From Betaproteobacteria bacterium Ga0077523 (GTDB lineage: Bacteria > Pseudomonadota > Gammaproteobacteria > Burkholderiales > Ga0077523): a DNA stretch of 64,000 bases. The notes under the pieces were generated by a model, which saw nothing but the letters and a program-made list of their open reading frames with translations, had not been told where the DNA came from and did not search any database. Position numbers and translations under genes: made by a program. The stretch lies in contig LNDQ01000156.1 in NCBI GenBank assembly GCA_001464695.1, positions 186,001 through 250,000 of the forward strand, read 5' to 3'. Below, one piece after another: positions 54,350-64,000 of this stretch. How positions within the stretch are numbered: position 1 is the stretch's first letter; each line of letters begins with the position of its first letter.

Positions 54350-55180
54350 ATGGAGCCACCGGGTCTACGCCACGCATTCTTCGTCTCCGACCGTACCGGC
54401 ATCACCGCCGAGATGCTCGGGCACAGCCTGCTCGCCCAGTTCGAGGACGTGCAGTTCAAGGAAACCACCCTCCCCTTCGTCGATTCGGTGGAACGCGCCA
54501 ACGCGGCGGTCCGGCAGATCAACGAAGCCGCGCTCGAGGACGACCAGCGGCCGCTCGTTTTCAGCACCCTGGTGGACCCGGAAGTGAGCGCGGTGATCGC
54601 AGGCGCCCGTGCGCTCTACCTCGATTGCTTCCAGGTGTTCATCTCGCCCATGGAACAGGAGCTCGGTGTGCGCCACAGCCTCGAGATCGGCCGGTCGCAC
54701 CGCGTGCGCAACACCAACGAATACCATTCGCGCATCGAGGCGGTGAACTTCTGCCTTGCGCATGACGACGGCGTATCGACCAAGGAATTGCACGAGGCCG
54801 ACGTGATCCTCGTGGGAGTCTCACGCTCGGGCAAGACGCCGACGTGCCTCTACATGGGTCTGCAGTACGGCATCCGTGCGGCGAACTACCCTCTGATCCC
54901 GGAAGACTTCCAGGACATGAAGCTGCCGGCGCGCCTCAACAAGTACCGGCGCAAGCTCTTCGGACTCACCATCACGGCGCCACGCCTCGCGCACATCCGC
55001 AACGAGCGGCGGCCGAACAGTCGCTACGCGCAATTGGACAACTGCCAGTACGAGATCGACCGGGCCGAGATGCTGATGCGGGAGGAAGGCATTCCGTTCC
55101 TCGATGCCACCAACCGCTCCATCGAGGAACTGGCCGCGACCATCGTGCACCAGGGGCAGTTGCACCGGCAGAGCTTCTAG
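54350..55180 (+). CDS. ppsR: PEP synthase regulatory protein (kinase/pyrophosphorylase)
   Basis: Bifunctional regulator that inactivates PEP synthase by ADP-dependent phosphorylation of its catalytic-His region and reverses this with phosphate. The 276-residue protein has HAFFVSDRTGITAEMLGHSLL, the P-loop GVSRSGKTPTCLYM (about 156-169) and PNSRYAQLDNCQYEIDRAE. ATG at 54350 (MEPPGLRHAFF) matches the family start; ATG 54317 is an alternative. Divergence from ppsA places enzyme and regulator together. Confidence 0.95.
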   Translation: MEPPGLRHAFFVSDRTGITAEMLGHSLLAQFEDVQFKETTLPFVDSVERANAAVRQINEAALEDDQRPLVFSTLVDPEVSAVIAGARALYLDCFQVFISPMEQELGVRHSLEIGRSHRVRNTNEYHSRIEAVNFCLAHDDGVSTKELHEADVILVGVSRSGKTPTCLYMGLQYGIRAANYPLIPEDFQDMKLPARLNKYRRKLFGLTITAPRLAHIRNERRPNSRYAQLDNCQYEIDRAEMLMREEGIPFLDATNRSIEELAATIVHQGQLHRQSF

Positions 55181-55206
55181 GGACGGCGGCTTTAACAGCA
55201 ACGCCT

Positions 55207-55296
55207 TCAACACGAAGGACGCGAAGGACACGAAGTAACACGAAGGAAACCCGATGCAGCAGTACTTCGTGGACCTTCGTGTCCTTCGTGGTGAAT
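55207..55296. repeat. Interspersed repeat, family C copy 2
   Basis: CAACACGAAGGACGCGAAGGAC plus a second CACGAAGTAACACGAAGG on the left, and CTTCGTGGACCTTCGTGTCC-TTCGTGG inverted on the right. The same CACGAAGGACACGAAG unit occurs at 40136-40171. Located between convergent ppsR and the CopD-like gene. Confidence 0.78.
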
Positions 55297-55299
55297 GCT

Positions 55300-55749
55300 T
55301 TAGAGCATTTTCCCGATTGTAGCCACGGTGATGGTGATCAGACCCAGGATCAGGTTGAGCCCCACCAGCTTGCGGATCTGGCCCAGTGCCGCCCCGCCCG
55401 CCTTCCAGTCGGCGGCGGCCACGGCGCGTTCGAGCCGCCGGAACGCCGCAAAGAACACGTGCGCGAAAATCAGCATCATCACGATCCCGATCACCAGCAT
55501 GATCCACGCATAGGCCGGTGCGTCGCGCCCACCAAGCACGGCGATCATGTGCAGACCCGAGACCAGGATCAGCACGACCGCCACCCACACCCACAGAAAA
55601 AAGCGCCGCAGGGTCTGGTGCCACAGCGGCAGCCGCAGCGGCGGTTCGAGCACCGCGACAGCCGCCGGCCGCAGCGCCATGTAGGCGAAGAACATCCCGC
55701 CGACCCAGACGGCGACGCCAATGAGGTGCAACCAGCGTGCGATGTCCAT
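55300..55749 (-). CDS. CopD-like integral membrane protein
   Basis: A 149-residue protein with four transmembrane helices. MDIARWLHLIGVAVWVGGMFFAYMALRP carries the conserved His in the first helix and the G-G-MFF turn. RFFLWVWVAVVLILVSGLHMI and the third and fourth helices follow. The pattern fits the CopD/DUF2269-like family associated with copper or heme, but the ligand is not shown. ATG at 55749; the sequence upstream in frame belongs to rnhB read out of frame. Confidence 0.8.
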   Translation of the reverse strand: MDIARWLHLIGVAVWVGGMFFAYMALRPAAVAVLEPPLRLPLWHQTLRRFFLWVWVAVVLILVSGLHMIAVLGGRDAPAYAWIMLVIGIVMMLIFAHVFFAAFRRLERAVAAADWKAGGAALGQIRKLVGLNLILGLITITVATIGKML

Positions 55750-55754
55750 GGCCG

Positions 55755-56336
55755 TTACCGCACGAGCGCGAGTGCCGCCCGCACCGGTGCGAAGCTCCGT
55801 CGATGGGCATCGATCGGCCCCAGCCGGCGCAGGGCTTCGACGTGTTCCGGTGTCGGATAGCCGCGATGCCGATCGAAGCCATAGCCTGGATAGCGCGCGT
55901 GCAGCGTATCCATCATCGCATCGCGATCGGTTTTCGCGAGGATCGATGCCGCACTGATCGAGGGCACGGTCGCATCGCCTCTCACCACCGCGCGTGCCCG
56001 GCACACCACGGGCGGACAATGCAGGCCGTCCACCAGCACTTCGTCCGGTGCCAGGCCCAGTGCCTCGACGGCGCGGGTCATGGCGAGCAACGTGGCGCGG
56101 AGGATGTTGTGTTCGTCGATCTCGCCCGGACTGGCCGACGCGACCGCCCACGCGAGCGCGCGCTCGCGAATCTGGGTCGCGAGGATTGCCCGTCGACGCG
56201 GCGAAAGCTGCTTGGAATCGGCGAGGCCCGGGATCGGCCGTGCCGGGTCGAGCACCACGCAGGCGGCCACGACGGGCCCCGCCAGCGGGCCACGCCCGGC
56301 CTCGTCGACCCCCGCCACCAGTGCGACCGGCGTCAC
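55755..56336 (-). CDS. rnhB: Ribonuclease HII
   Basis: Removes ribonucleotides and RNA from RNA-DNA hybrids. The 193-residue protein has [14 protein letters not shown] (Asp11, Glu12), [15 protein letters not shown] in the third motif region, and [17 protein letters not shown] with [18 protein letters not shown]. The start is GTG at 56336 in a GTGA overlap with the lpxB stop. The CopD-like gene follows after 5 bp. Confidence 0.95.
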   Translation of the reverse strand: MTPVALVAGVDEAGRGPLAGPVVAACVVLDPARPIPGLADSKQLSPRRRAILATQIRERALAWAVASASPGEIDEHNILRATLLAMTRAVEALGLAPDEVLVDGLHCPPVVCRARAVVRGDATVPSISAASILAKTDRDAMMDTLHARYPGYGFDRHRGYPTPEHVEALRRLGPIDAHRRSFAPVRAALALVR

Positions 56337-57535
56337 GGCCGCGAACCCTGCGGCAGCGACAGCGACACCTGGGCGGGACTCGCCCGGCGCGCTTCCAGCA
56401 TCGGCATGAGGGCGTCTGCGGCACGCTCGGCCGCACCCTGCCGCAGTGCCTGGTAGATCACTTCGAACTGTCGCTGCTGGCGCTCGCGTACCGCCTTGTC
56501 GCGCAGCTGGTTGAGGAGCACTTGCGCCAGGTTGGGTGGCGTTGCGTCGTCCTGGAGGATTTCGGGCACGATGAAGCGTTCGGCAAGCACGTTCGGCAGC
56601 CCTACGTACGGCAGCAGCCGCCGCGGCCACATGAGACGCCAGGTGAGCTTCGGCACGCGGTAGGCAATGACCATGGGCCGCCGCATCAGCGCGGCCTCGA
56701 GGGTCGCAGTGCCGGAAGCCACGAGCACCACGTCGGCTGCCGTCATCGCCATCTGCGAATGGCCGAACAGGATGGTGACGGGCAGGTCCTCCGCCTTGTG
56801 CTCGTACTGGGCCACTTCGAACTGCATGCGCGTTGCACGGCTGGTCAACGGCACCAGGAACCGCGCGTCGGGCAGCTGTTGATGGATGAGCTTGGCCGTG
56901 TCGAGAAACAGGCCGGCATGCTGCTCGAGCTCACCACGCCGGCTGCCCGGCAACAGTGCGAACACGGGCGCGTTGAGCGGCAAGCGGAACTGCTCCCGTG
57001 CGAGATCGCGATCGGGAACCTCCGGGACTTCGTCGGCGAGCGGATGGCCGACGAATGTGACCGGGATCCCGGCCTTCTCGTAGATGGCGGGTTCGAACGG
57101 GAACAGGACCAGCACCCGGTCGGCCGCACGCTTCACCTTGTGGATACGCTCCCCACGCCAGGCCCAGATCGACGGGCCGACATAGTGGGCCGTGGGTATG
57201 CGAGCGCCGCGCAGGCGCTCTTCGAGGCCGAGATTGAAGTCCGGCGCGTCGATCCCGATGAACAGATCGGGCGGATCGTCAAGCAGGCGCGACTTCAACT
57301 GCCCCCGGATCGACAGGATGCGCGGGATGCTGCGAGCCGCTTCGACGTAGCCGCGCACTGCCAGCGTTTCCATGTCGAACCAGGAGTCGAAACCCGCCGC
57401 CTGCATCTTCGGGCCGCCGATGCCGAAGAAGCGCGCCGCGGGCAACCGTGCCTTCAGGGCCGCGATCAACGGCGCGGCGATGAGATCGCCGGATGCTTCG
57501 CCCGCCACCATGGCCACGCGCACCTGCCGCTCCAT
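56333..57535 (-). CDS. lpxB: Lipid-A-disaccharide synthase
   Basis: Joins UDP-2,3-diacylglucosamine and lipid X in lipid A synthesis at the inner membrane. The 400-residue glycosyltransferase starts with [13 protein letters not shown] close to the N-terminus. It has [60 protein letters not shown] and [13 protein letters not shown]. It lies 7 bp after lpxA. Confidence 0.96.
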   Translation of the reverse strand: MERQVRVAMVAGEASGDLIAAPLIAALKARLPAARFFGIGGPKMQAAGFDSWFDMETLAVRGYVEAARSIPRILSIRGQLKSRLLDDPPDLFIGIDAPDFNLGLEERLRGARIPTAHYVGPSIWAWRGERIHKVKRAADRVLVLFPFEPAIYEKAGIPVTFVGHPLADEVPEVPDRDLAREQFRLPLNAPVFALLPGSRRGELEQHAGLFLDTAKLIHQQLPDARFLVPLTSRATRMQFEVAQYEHKAEDLPVTILFGHSQMAMTAADVVLVASGTATLEAALMRRPMVIAYRVPKLTWRLMWPRRLLPYVGLPNVLAERFIVPEILQDDATPPNLAQVLLNQLRDKAVRERQQRQFEVIYQALRQGAAERAADALMPMLEARRASPAQVSLSLPQGSRP

Positions 57536-57542
57536 GGCGCGC

Positions 57543-58313
57543 CTACCGGACTATGCCGCGTGTCGTCCGTTCGAGGAACTGCGCCATCACCCCGACTTCC
57601 GGACACTCGGCAACCTGCCCGGCGAGCGCGGTGCGCGCTTCGTCGAGCGTGAGACCCGATCGATACAGCGTCTTGTAAGCTCGGCGGATGCCGGCGATCG
57701 CCTCGGCGCTGAAGCCGCGGCGCTTGAGTCCTTCGGCGTTGATGCCGTGGGCCTTGGCGGTATCACCCTGCGCCATCACGTAGGGCGGCAGGTCGTGGAC
57801 CAGCACGGTCGCGATGGCCGTCATCGCGTGGGCCCCGATGCGGCAGAACTGGTGCGCGCCGGTGAAGCCGGCGAGGATCGCCCAGTCGCCCACATGCACG
57901 TGGCCCGCGAGCTGGGTGCAGTTGGCCATGATGACGTGGTCACCGACCACGCAGTCGTGGGCGACGTGCACGTAGGCCATGATCCAGTTGTCGTTGCCGA
58001 CCCGGGTCACGCCGGCGTCCTGCACGGTGCCGCAATTCAAGGTGCAGAACTCGCGGATCGTGTTGCGATCGCCGATGGTGAGGCCGGTCGGTTCGCCGGC
58101 GTACTTCTTGTCCTGGGGTTCATCGCCCACGGACGTGAACTGGAAGATGCGGTTGTCACGCCCGATGGTGGTGTGACCGGTCACCACGGCGTGGGCTCCG
58201 ATCGACGTGCCTGCCCCGATGACCACGTGTTCGCCGATCACCGCATAGGGGCCCACCGCCACGCCCGGACCGAGCTCGGCGGCGGGATGCACGATGGCAG
58301 TCGGGTGGATCAT
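57543..58313 (-). CDS. lpxA: Acyl-ACP-UDP-N-acetylglucosamine O-acyltransferase
   Basis: First step of lipid A synthesis. The 256-residue left-handed beta helix has hexapeptide repeats from [33 protein letters not shown] onward. It also has the catalytic His region ([25 protein letters not shown]) and the C-terminal helical domain with [20 protein letters not shown] at 58313 overlaps the fabZ stop (ATGA). Confidence 0.96.
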   Translation of the reverse strand: MIHPTAIVHPAAELGPGVAVGPYAVIGEHVVIGAGTSIGAHAVVTGHTTIGRDNRIFQFTSVGDEPQDKKYAGEPTGLTIGDRNTIREFCTLNCGTVQDAGVTRVGNDNWIMAYVHVAHDCVVGDHVIMANCTQLAGHVHVGDWAILAGFTGAHQFCRIGAHAMTAIATVLVHDLPPYVMAQGDTAKAHGINAEGLKRRGFSAEAIAGIRRAYKTLYRSGLTLDEARTALAGQVAECPEVGVMAQFLERTTRGIVR

Positions 58314-58762
58314 GAGCGAACGATGGAAGAGATGTCCCTCATGGTGCACATCAGCCCGGCCTCGGCCACCAGCACGCCATCCACCTTCGCCTCGGCGTTG
58401 AACTTCCAGATGCCGCGCAGCTGCCGCTCGAGGCGTGCGGTCAGGATGAGCTGGTCGCCTGCGCCCACCGGTTTCTTGAACCGGGCGTTGTCGATGCCGA
58501 CGAAGTAGTAGACCGAGTTCTCGTCGGCCTTCGAGTCCACCGTCTTGAACGACAGGATCGCCGCCGCCTGCGCCAGCGCCTCGACGATCAGCACCCCCGG
58601 CATCACCTTGTAGTGGGGGAAGTGGCCGGCGAAGAACGGTTCATTGATGGTCACGTTCTTGAGCGCCGTGATCTCCTTGCCCGGCTCACAGGACAGCACC
58701 CGGTCGACCAGCAGGAACGGATACCGGTGCGGCAGGTACTGCAGGATCTGATGGATTTCCAT
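58310..58762 (-). CDS. fabZ: 3-hydroxyacyl-ACP dehydratase FabZ
   Basis: Hot-dog-fold dehydratase of fatty acid elongation, 150 residues. [18 protein letters not shown], the catalytic His in [29 protein letters not shown], and [16 protein letters not shown] are diagnostic. ATG at 58762 (MEIHQ) is preferred. GTG at 58771 overlaps the lpxD stop (GTGA) and would add three residues, so coupling to lpxD is possible. Confidence 0.95.
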   Translation of the reverse strand: MEIHQILQYLPHRYPFLLVDRVLSCEPGKEITALKNVTINEPFFAGHFPHYKVMPGVLIVEALAQAAAILSFKTVDSKADENSVYYFVGIDNARFKKPVGAGDQLILTARLERQLRGIWKFNAEAKVDGVLVAEAGLMCTMRDISSIVRS

Positions 58763-58767
58763 CGCGT

Positions 58768-59817
58768 TCACTTGGCTTTCCCTTCGAGCGCCTCGAGCCT
58801 TGCCTTGAGTTCCTGCACGGTGCGGCCGAGTTCGTGCAGGCGGTTGAACTGTGCGAGGTTCTTCATCCACTCGCGGTGCGGCAGACTGGGGAAGAAGCCA
58901 TCGTAGATACCCGGTTCGGTGATGCTCTTGCGCACCATCGTACCGGCTCCGACGATCGTGTGGTCGCAGATTTCGATATGGCCGTGGATCATGGCCGCAC
59001 CGCCGATCCGGCACTGGCGGCCGATGCGGGCCGAGCCTGCGATGCCCGCGCAGGCAGCTATGGCGGTATGCGCACCGACGACGACGTTGTGCGCGATCTG
59101 GATCAGGTTGTCCATCTTGACGCCGTCCTCGATCACGGTGTCGCCCAGCGCTCCGCGATCCACCGTGGTGTTGGCACCGATCTCGACATCGTCGCCGAGC
59201 ATCGCCCGCCCCACCTGGGGTACCTTGATCCACCGGCCATCCTCCTCGGCGATGCCGAAGCCGTCGCCGCCGATCACCACGCCGGAATGCAGTATGCCCC
59301 GGGCACCGACGCGGCAGCCCGGATAGACGACGACGTTGGCATGGAGCCGCGTATCGTCGCCGATGACCGCGTCCGTCCCGATGGCACACCCGGCGCCGAT
59401 CACGGCGCGCTCGCCGATCGTGGCACCAGGCCCCACCGTTGCGCAGGGACCGACCGACGCGCTCGCCGCCACGCGCGCGCGAGGATCCACCACGGCCGAA
59501 GCGTGAATTCCCGGCTCGACCGGTGCCGCCGGATTGAGCAGCGCCGACGCGCGCGCGAGGTAGGCGTACGGGTTGGCGCTGACGATGCGCGGCCGCTCGG
59601 TGCTGTCGCGGTCGGCCGTTCCGAGAATCACCGCGGCAGCCCGTGTCCCGTCGAGGAGGCGGCGGTACTTGCCGCCGGTCAGGAACGAAAGATCCTCCGG
59701 ACCCGCCTGGTCCAGGGGGGCCACCTGCCGTACCGCGACGTGCGGCGGACCGATGAGTTCCCCGCCGAGGCGGGCGACAATCTGTTCGAGGGTGTAGGGC
59801 GGATGCGCAGCGTTCAT
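58768..59817 (-). CDS. lpxD: UDP-3-O-(3-hydroxyacyl)glucosamine N-acyltransferase
   Basis: Third lipid A step, 349 residues. An N-terminal uridine-binding domain ([18 protein letters not shown]) is followed by a long left-handed beta helix of hexapeptides. The beta helix contains [24 protein letters not shown] with the catalytic His. A C-terminal helix follows ([21 protein letters not shown]). ATG at 59817 is chosen; GTG 59847 is in frame but adds an atypical extension. It follows skp by 33 bp. Confidence 0.95.
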   Translation of the reverse strand: MNAAHPPYTLEQIVARLGGELIGPPHVAVRQVAPLDQAGPEDLSFLTGGKYRRLLDGTRAAAVILGTADRDSTERPRIVSANPYAYLARASALLNPAAPVEPGIHASAVVDPRARVAASASVGPCATVGPGATIGERAVIGAGCAIGTDAVIGDDTRLHANVVVYPGCRVGARGILHSGVVIGGDGFGIAEEDGRWIKVPQVGRAMLGDDVEIGANTTVDRGALGDTVIEDGVKMDNLIQIAHNVVVGAHTAIAACAGIAGSARIGRQCRIGGAAMIHGHIEICDHTIVGAGTMVRKSITEPGIYDGFFPSLPHREWMKNLAQFNRLHELGRTVQELKARLEALEGKAK

Positions 59818-59850
59818 GTGGGTACCGGCGGCCGCCCCTTCAAGCACCGA

Positions 59851-60360
59851 TCACTTGTCGGTGAGCGCCTTCAGGACCTTTTCGGTGATGTCGATGCGGG
59901 GGCTGCGAAACACCGCCTCCTGCAGGATCAGATCGAATTTCTCCGCTTCGGCGATCTGCTGCACCACCTTGTTCGCCCGCTCGATGATCTGCTGGAATTC
60001 CTCGTTGCGCCGGAGGTTGAGCTCCTCGCGAAACTCGCGCTGCAGCCGCTGCAGGTCGCGGTTCAAGCGCCCGAGTTCACCTTCCTTGGTGCGACGGTCG
60101 CTCTCCGACATGGTGACACTCTCCTTCTCGAGCACCGCCTGCAGCTCGCGCGCCTGCTTGGCCATCTTCTCGATGTCCTGGCCGCGCGCCTGGAACTCCT
60201 TCTCGAGCTTCTTGTTGGCCTTCACCGCGGGCGGCGAATCCTTGAGGATGCGTTCGATCGACACGAATCCGATCTTGATGTCCTTCAAATCGCCCGCCTG
60301 GGCGAACGCGAGCGCCGGCATCAGCGCGAGGGCGAAGAACAGCGGGGCAAGCAATTTCAC
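59851..60360 (-). CDS. skp: OmpH/Skp-family periplasmic chaperone
   Basis: A 169-residue outer-membrane-protein chaperone. The signal peptide KLLAPLFFALALMPALAFAQ precedes IKIGFVSIERILKDSPPAVKANKKLEKEF and a long charged coiled coil (about 45-140), ending FDLILQEAVFRSPRIDITEKVLKAL. The start is GTG at 60360 after GGAGACC; the longer frame from 60414 lacks a plausible signal at its head. Adjoins bamA (64 bp) and lpxD. Confidence 0.93.
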   Translation of the reverse strand: MKLLAPLFFALALMPALAFAQAGDLKDIKIGFVSIERILKDSPPAVKANKKLEKEFQARGQDIEKMAKQARELQAVLEKESVTMSESDRRTKEGELGRLNRDLQRLQREFREELNLRRNEEFQQIIERANKVVQQIAEAEKFDLILQEAVFRSPRIDITEKVLKALTDK

Positions 60361-60424
60361 TGTTGTGGTCTCCGTAGTGCTCGTCCCGGCGTCGGGTGGT
60401 CGAATCGACACCACCGCCGGGTCG

Positions 60425-62692
60425 TCAGAAAATGGTACCGAGGGTGAACTGGATGCGCTGCAGGCGGTCGCCTTCCTGGGAACGGATCGGGAAGCCGAAA
60501 CTCAGCTTGAGCGGACCCACCGGCGAGAACCAGTTGAGCGACAGACCCACCGAGTAGCGCAGGAATTCGCTGCTGTACGTATTATCCACCATACCGGCGT
60601 CGAAGAAAGTCGACAGTCTCAGGCTGTTGTCCTTGCCTGCCCCGGGAAACGGGAAGTAGTACTCGATGTTGCCCAGCAGCAGCCGCGGCCCGCCGGTCGA
60701 GAAACCGAACTCGTCGCGTGGGCCCAGCGAAAAAGTCGCGTAGCCGCGCACGCTGTTCACGCCACCGGCGTAGTAGTTCTTGTAGAACGGCAACGGCAGG
60801 TCGCCCAGTCCGTCGGCGTAGCCGATCTCGCCACCGATCTGAAGCGTGGTATTGCGTGTTACGGGGATGTAGTGCTGCGCCTTGTAACCGGCCTTGTAGT
60901 AGCGCAGATCGCCGCCCGGCAGCCCGGACTCCAGAGTGACCCGCTGCAACGTGCCGCGTGTCGGCGCGATGGTGCTGTCGCGACCGTCGCGCGCCCAGCC
61001 GACCGTCCCGATGATGCCGAGGTTGGTCGACCCGAAGGTGTTCACGAAATCCTTGATGCGCTGGGCGCTGTTGTCAAACGTCTGGATCTCGGTGTTCTCG
61101 AGGGCGAGACCGTAGTTGACGGTATCGAGTTCCGAGATCGGCACACCGAAGCGCACGCCGCCGCCGTCGGTATTGGTGATGTAGCTCGACGAGCGCAACA
61201 CCGTCGGGTTGAAGCGCCGCGAATACAGGTCGAAGCCGCGGCTGATGCCGTCGTCGGTCCAGTACGGGTTGGTGTAGGACAGGGCCAGGATGCGGTTGAT
61301 GCGGCCGGTCTGCAGCGACAGCGACAACGCGTTGCCGGTGCCGAACGCGTTCTGCTGGGAGATCGATCCCGACAGGATGATCCGCTCCGCGCTCGACACG
61401 CCGGCGCCGAACGTGACGCTGCCCGTCGGGCGCTCCTTCACGTTCATGTTGACGTCGACCTGGTCGTTGGTGCCGGGGACCGCCGGGTTGTCGATGTTCA
61501 CCTCGGTGAAGTAGCCCAGGCGATCGGCGCGCACCTTCGACCGGTTGATCTTCTCCTGCGAGAACCAGGCGCCTTCCATCTGCCGGAACTCGCGGCGGAT
61601 CACCTCGTCCTTGGTGTTCTGGTTGCCGCTGATGTTGATGCGGCGGACGTAGACGCGCCGGCCGGGGTCCACGTACAGCGTGAACGCGACTTCGCGCTTC
61701 TCGCGATTGATGTCCGGTACGGCGTTGACCTGCGCGAACGCGTAGCCGTCGTTGCCGAGCCGGTCGGTGATGAGCTTGGTGGACTCGGTCAGGCGTTCGC
61801 GCGAGAAGACGTCGCCGGCCCGCACCTTGACGAGGCGCCGGATCTCGGTCTCTGGCAGCAGCAGATCGCCGGCGAGGCGCACGTCGGTCACCTTGTACTT
61901 GTCACCCTCGGTCACGTTGACGGTGATGTACACCTCGCGCTTGTCCGGGCTGATCGCAACCTGGGTCGAATCGATGGTGAACTCGAGATACCCCTGGTTC
62001 AGGTAGAACGAGCGCAACGTCTCGAGATCGGCCGACAGCTTCTGCTTCGAGTACTGGTCGTTCTTCGTGTACCAGGTCATCATCCCCGGCGTGCGCAGCA
62101 CGATGAGGTCGAGCAGCTCCTTGTCCTTGAAGCGCTTGTTGCCGACGATGTTGACGCCGCGGATCTTCGCGACCTCGCCCTCGGAGATGTTGAAGTTGAT
62201 CGCGACCCGGTTGCGCTCGAGCGGGTTGACCGTGGTCTGCACGTCCACGCCGTACTTGCCGCGCGCGATGTACTGGTTCTTCAGGTCCTGCTTGGCGCGC
62301 TCCAGGATCGAGCGGTCGAAGATGCGGCCTTCCTGCAGGCCGGCCTGACGCATGATCTCCAGCAGTTTCTTCTTGTCGAACTCCTTCGAACCGCGCACGT
62401 CGATGGCGGCGATGGCGGGCCGCTCCTGCACCGCGATGACGAGGACGCCGTCCTCGGCTTCGATCTGCACGTCCTTGAAGAAGCCGGTCTGGAACAGCAG
62501 GCGGATCGACTGCGTGGCCTTCTCGTCCGTCATCTGGTCGCCGACCTTGACGGGGAGGTAGCTGAATACGGTACCGGCGTCGGTGCGCTGAATGCCTTCG
62601 ACGCGGATGTCGCGGATCTGGAAGGGTTCGAAGCCTTGGGCGGTCGGTGCGTAAGCGAGGGCGATCAGTACCGCGATAAGAGAACGCTTCAT
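60425..62692 (-). CDS. bamA: Outer membrane protein assembly factor BamA
   Basis: Core of the BAM complex, inserting beta-barrel proteins in the outer membrane. The 755-residue product has a signal peptide (LIAVLIALAYAPTAQG). Five POTRA domains follow, starting FEPFQIRDIRVEGIQRTDAGTVFSYLP. The C-terminal Omp85 barrel includes GINRILALSY, the loop-6 VRGY motif (NSVRGYATFSLGPRDE) and a terminal Phe (FTLGTIF). It is flanked by rseP and skp in the standard order. Confidence 0.97.
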   Translation of the reverse strand: MKRSLIAVLIALAYAPTAQGFEPFQIRDIRVEGIQRTDAGTVFSYLPVKVGDQMTDEKATQSIRLLFQTGFFKDVQIEAEDGVLVIAVQERPAIAAIDVRGSKEFDKKKLLEIMRQAGLQEGRIFDRSILERAKQDLKNQYIARGKYGVDVQTTVNPLERNRVAINFNISEGEVAKIRGVNIVGNKRFKDKELLDLIVLRTPGMMTWYTKNDQYSKQKLSADLETLRSFYLNQGYLEFTIDSTQVAISPDKREVYITVNVTEGDKYKVTDVRLAGDLLLPETEIRRLVKVRAGDVFSRERLTESTKLITDRLGNDGYAFAQVNAVPDINREKREVAFTLYVDPGRRVYVRRINISGNQNTKDEVIRREFRQMEGAWFSQEKINRSKVRADRLGYFTEVNIDNPAVPGTNDQVDVNMNVKERPTGSVTFGAGVSSAERIILSGSISQQNAFGTGNALSLSLQTGRINRILALSYTNPYWTDDGISRGFDLYSRRFNPTVLRSSSYITNTDGGGVRFGVPISELDTVNYGLALENTEIQTFDNSAQRIKDFVNTFGSTNLGIIGTVGWARDGRDSTIAPTRGTLQRVTLESGLPGGDLRYYKAGYKAQHYIPVTRNTTLQIGGEIGYADGLGDLPLPFYKNYYAGGVNSVRGYATFSLGPRDEFGFSTGGPRLLLGNIEYYFPFPGAGKDNSLRLSTFFDAGMVDNTYSSEFLRYSVGLSLNWFSPVGPLKLSFGFPIRSQEGDRLQRIQFTLGTIF

Positions 62693-62695
62693 CCG

Positions 62696-64000
62696 CTAGG
62701 AGCCGCCGACCAGGCGGTTGATGTCGTTATAGATGGCGAACGCCATGAGGCCGAACAGCACGATCATCCCCACCCGCTGCCCCATTTCGAGCGTTCGCTC
62801 CGACACCGGACTACCCTTGAGGATCTCCGCGAAATAGTACATCAAGTGCCCACCATCCAATAACGGAACCGGCAGCAGGTTGAGCACGCCCAGGCTGATG
62901 GAAATCACGGCGAGGAACTGGAGGTAGTAGATCCAGCCGAGCTGAGCCGACTGGCCGGCGTAGTCCGCGATCGTGAGCGGACCGCTCAGGTTCTTCGGCG
63001 ACACGCGGCCGAAGATCATCTCCCACAGCATCTGCAGCGTGAACACCGACTTGTCGAGCGTCTCGCGCGCAGCCGCACCGATCGCCTCGAGCGGCGACAC
63101 GCCACCCCGGATGGTGTAGCGCTGCAGCCCCGACGGACCATCGATCGGCCCCACGCCGATGCGCCCGATGGTCTTGCCCGCCTCATCCTTCGGCGCTGGA
63201 GTCACCGTGATGTCGAGGTCTTCCGCGCCGCGCACCACCTGCAGTACGACGGCCACACCCGGTTTTTCGCGGATGACGGAGACGAAATCGCTCCAGCGCG
63301 TGACCGTGACCTCGTCGATGCCGACGATCTGGTCGCCGGCCCGCAACCCCGCCCGGTCCGCCACGCTGCCCGGTTCCACCATGCCGATGAGTGCCGGCTG
63401 GTAACGGCCAAGACCGATCGCGCGCAGGAAGTCGGCATCGAGGTCGTCGGCGTCGAGGCCGCCGAGATCGAGCGTACGTTGCGCCTTGGCACCCGCATCG
63501 TCCTCCACCTCCACGCTGACCGAGTCGCGCTTGATGGCGTGCTTCAAGAGCTGCCAGCGCACGTCCTGCCAGGTGTCGACGCGCGTTGCGCCGACACGAG
63601 TGATGATGTCGCCGGTTTCGAAGCGCGCCGCCGCCGCCGCCGAACCCGCGGGGGGCGCGTCCACCACCGGACGCAAGCCGGGCATGCCGTGAACGAAGAG
63701 CACCCAGTACAACGCGATCGCCAGCAGGAAATTCGCGATGGGCCCGGCAGCGACGATGGCGCTGCGGCGCCACACGTTCTGCCGATTGAAGGCGCGATGC
63801 AGTTCGGAAGGCGCAACAGCAGCCTCGCGCTCGTCCAGCATCTTCACGTACCCGCCGAGCGGAAAGGCGCCGATCGCCCACTCCGTGCCGTCGCGCCCGA
63901 GCTTGCGCTGCCAGAGCGGGGCACCGAATCCCACCGAGAAGCGCAGCACCTTCACGCCGCAGAGCCGCGCCACGAGATAGTGGCCAAGTTCGTGGAACAC
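62696..64000 (-). CDS. rseP: Site-2 zinc metalloprotease RseP (5' end cut by window edge)
   Basis: Intramembrane protease that cleaves anti-sigma factors in the envelope-stress pathway. The visible 434 residues begin at the zinc-site HELGH, so roughly 15-20 N-terminal residues lie outside. Two PDZ domains are visible (around GLRPVVDAPPAGSAAAAARFETGDIITRVG and GMVEPGSVADRAGLRAGDQIVGIDEVTV). The third metal ligand lies in NLLPVPLLDGGHLMYY. It ends 3 bp before bamA, indicating co-transcription. Confidence 0.96.
   Translation of the reverse strand: MFHELGHYLVARLCGVKVLRFSVGFGAPLWQRKLGRDGTEWAIGAFPLGGYVKMLDEREAAVAPSELHRAFNRQNVWRRSAIVAAGPIANFLLAIALYWVLFVHGMPGLRPVVDAPPAGSAAAAARFETGDIITRVGATRVDTWQDVRWQLLKHAIKRDSVSVEVEDDAGAKAQRTLDLGGLDADDLDADFLRAIGLGRYQPALIGMVEPGSVADRAGLRAGDQIVGIDEVTVTRWSDFVSVIREKPGVAVVLQVVRGAEDLDITVTPAPKDEAGKTIGRIGVGPIDGPSGLQRYTIRGGVSPLEAIGAAARETLDKSVFTLQMLWEMIFGRVSPKNLSGPLTIADYAGQSAQLGWIYYLQFLAVISISLGVLNLLPVPLLDGGHLMYYFAEILKGSPVSERTLEMGQRVGMIVLFGLMAFAIYNDINRLVGGS

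Noticed and set aside
59816-62863. Plus-strand open frame of more than 1000 codons opposite skp and bamA
   Set aside because: The minus strand encodes intact Skp and BamA with signal peptides, POTRA domains and barrel. The plus frame has low-complexity Arg/Val/Ala/His content and no recognisable start signal.

Overview
The window looks like chromosomal DNA of a high-GC betaproteobacterium, most likely of the order Burkholderiales. The basis is gene content and order: a GntR regulator between mdh and sdhCDA, the pyrG-kdsA-eno-ftsB string, ppsR divergent from ppsA, the rseP-bamA-skp-lpxD-fabZ-lpxA-lpxB-rnhB string, and GC-rich intergenic repeats of a kind common in that order. I see no rRNA, tRNA, CRISPR array, insertion sequence, integrase or phage gene. 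Nearly all the DNA is coding.

Left part (1-10.8 kb), central carbon: sdhA (cut by the window edge), sdhD, sdhC and a GntR/UTRA regulator run leftward. mdh, prpB, prpC, prpD and acnA run rightward and end at a strong hairpin terminator. A perfect dyad and a good sigma70-type promoter lie between the two arms.

10.8-22.6 kb, mixed housekeeping and redox: a ribbon-helix-helix protein, a two-gene GMC-type dehydrogenase with a Tat-exported small subunit, a nitroreductase and a CMD/AhpD-like protein (all leftward); then yciB-yciI-bolA-parvulin (rightward), purL (leftward) and the bifunctional NAD(P)H-hydrate repair enzyme.

22.6-29.7 kb, molybdate locus (all leftward): moaD, moaE, a ModE-like DNA-binding protein, a second ModE-like protein, modB, modC, an OprO/OprP-type porin, two tandem modA genes and crcB. 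Three 24-bp dyads of ModE-operator type lie in this stretch: one between the two regulator genes, one in front of modB and one in front of the porin gene. Neither regulator nor ModC carries a C-terminal TOBE/Mop molybdate-binding domain. This is the most interesting regulatory unit here. It suggests molybdate control of a dedicated outer-membrane porin.

29.8-38.1 kb: a complete Kdp potassium system (kdpFABC plus kdpDE), preceded by an overlapping 30-residue membrane peptide with its own strong ribosome binding site. 38.2-47.4 kb: a DUF6152-like and a DUF6644-like gene (the latter possibly frameshifted), moaA and moeA. These are followed by a leftward four-gene set of an OFA-type MFS transporter, cytochrome P450, orphan periplasmic binding protein and di-iron hydroxylase, and then mobA. 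Molybdenum-cofactor genes therefore recur from 23 to 47 kb.

47.6-64 kb: ftsB, eno, kdsA, pyrG, ppsA (leftward), ppsR (rightward), a CopD-like membrane protein, then the lipid A and outer-membrane biogenesis string up to rseP, which is cut by the right edge. Three families of intergenic repeats are interspersed. One copy has become the 5' coding region of the hydroxylase gene.
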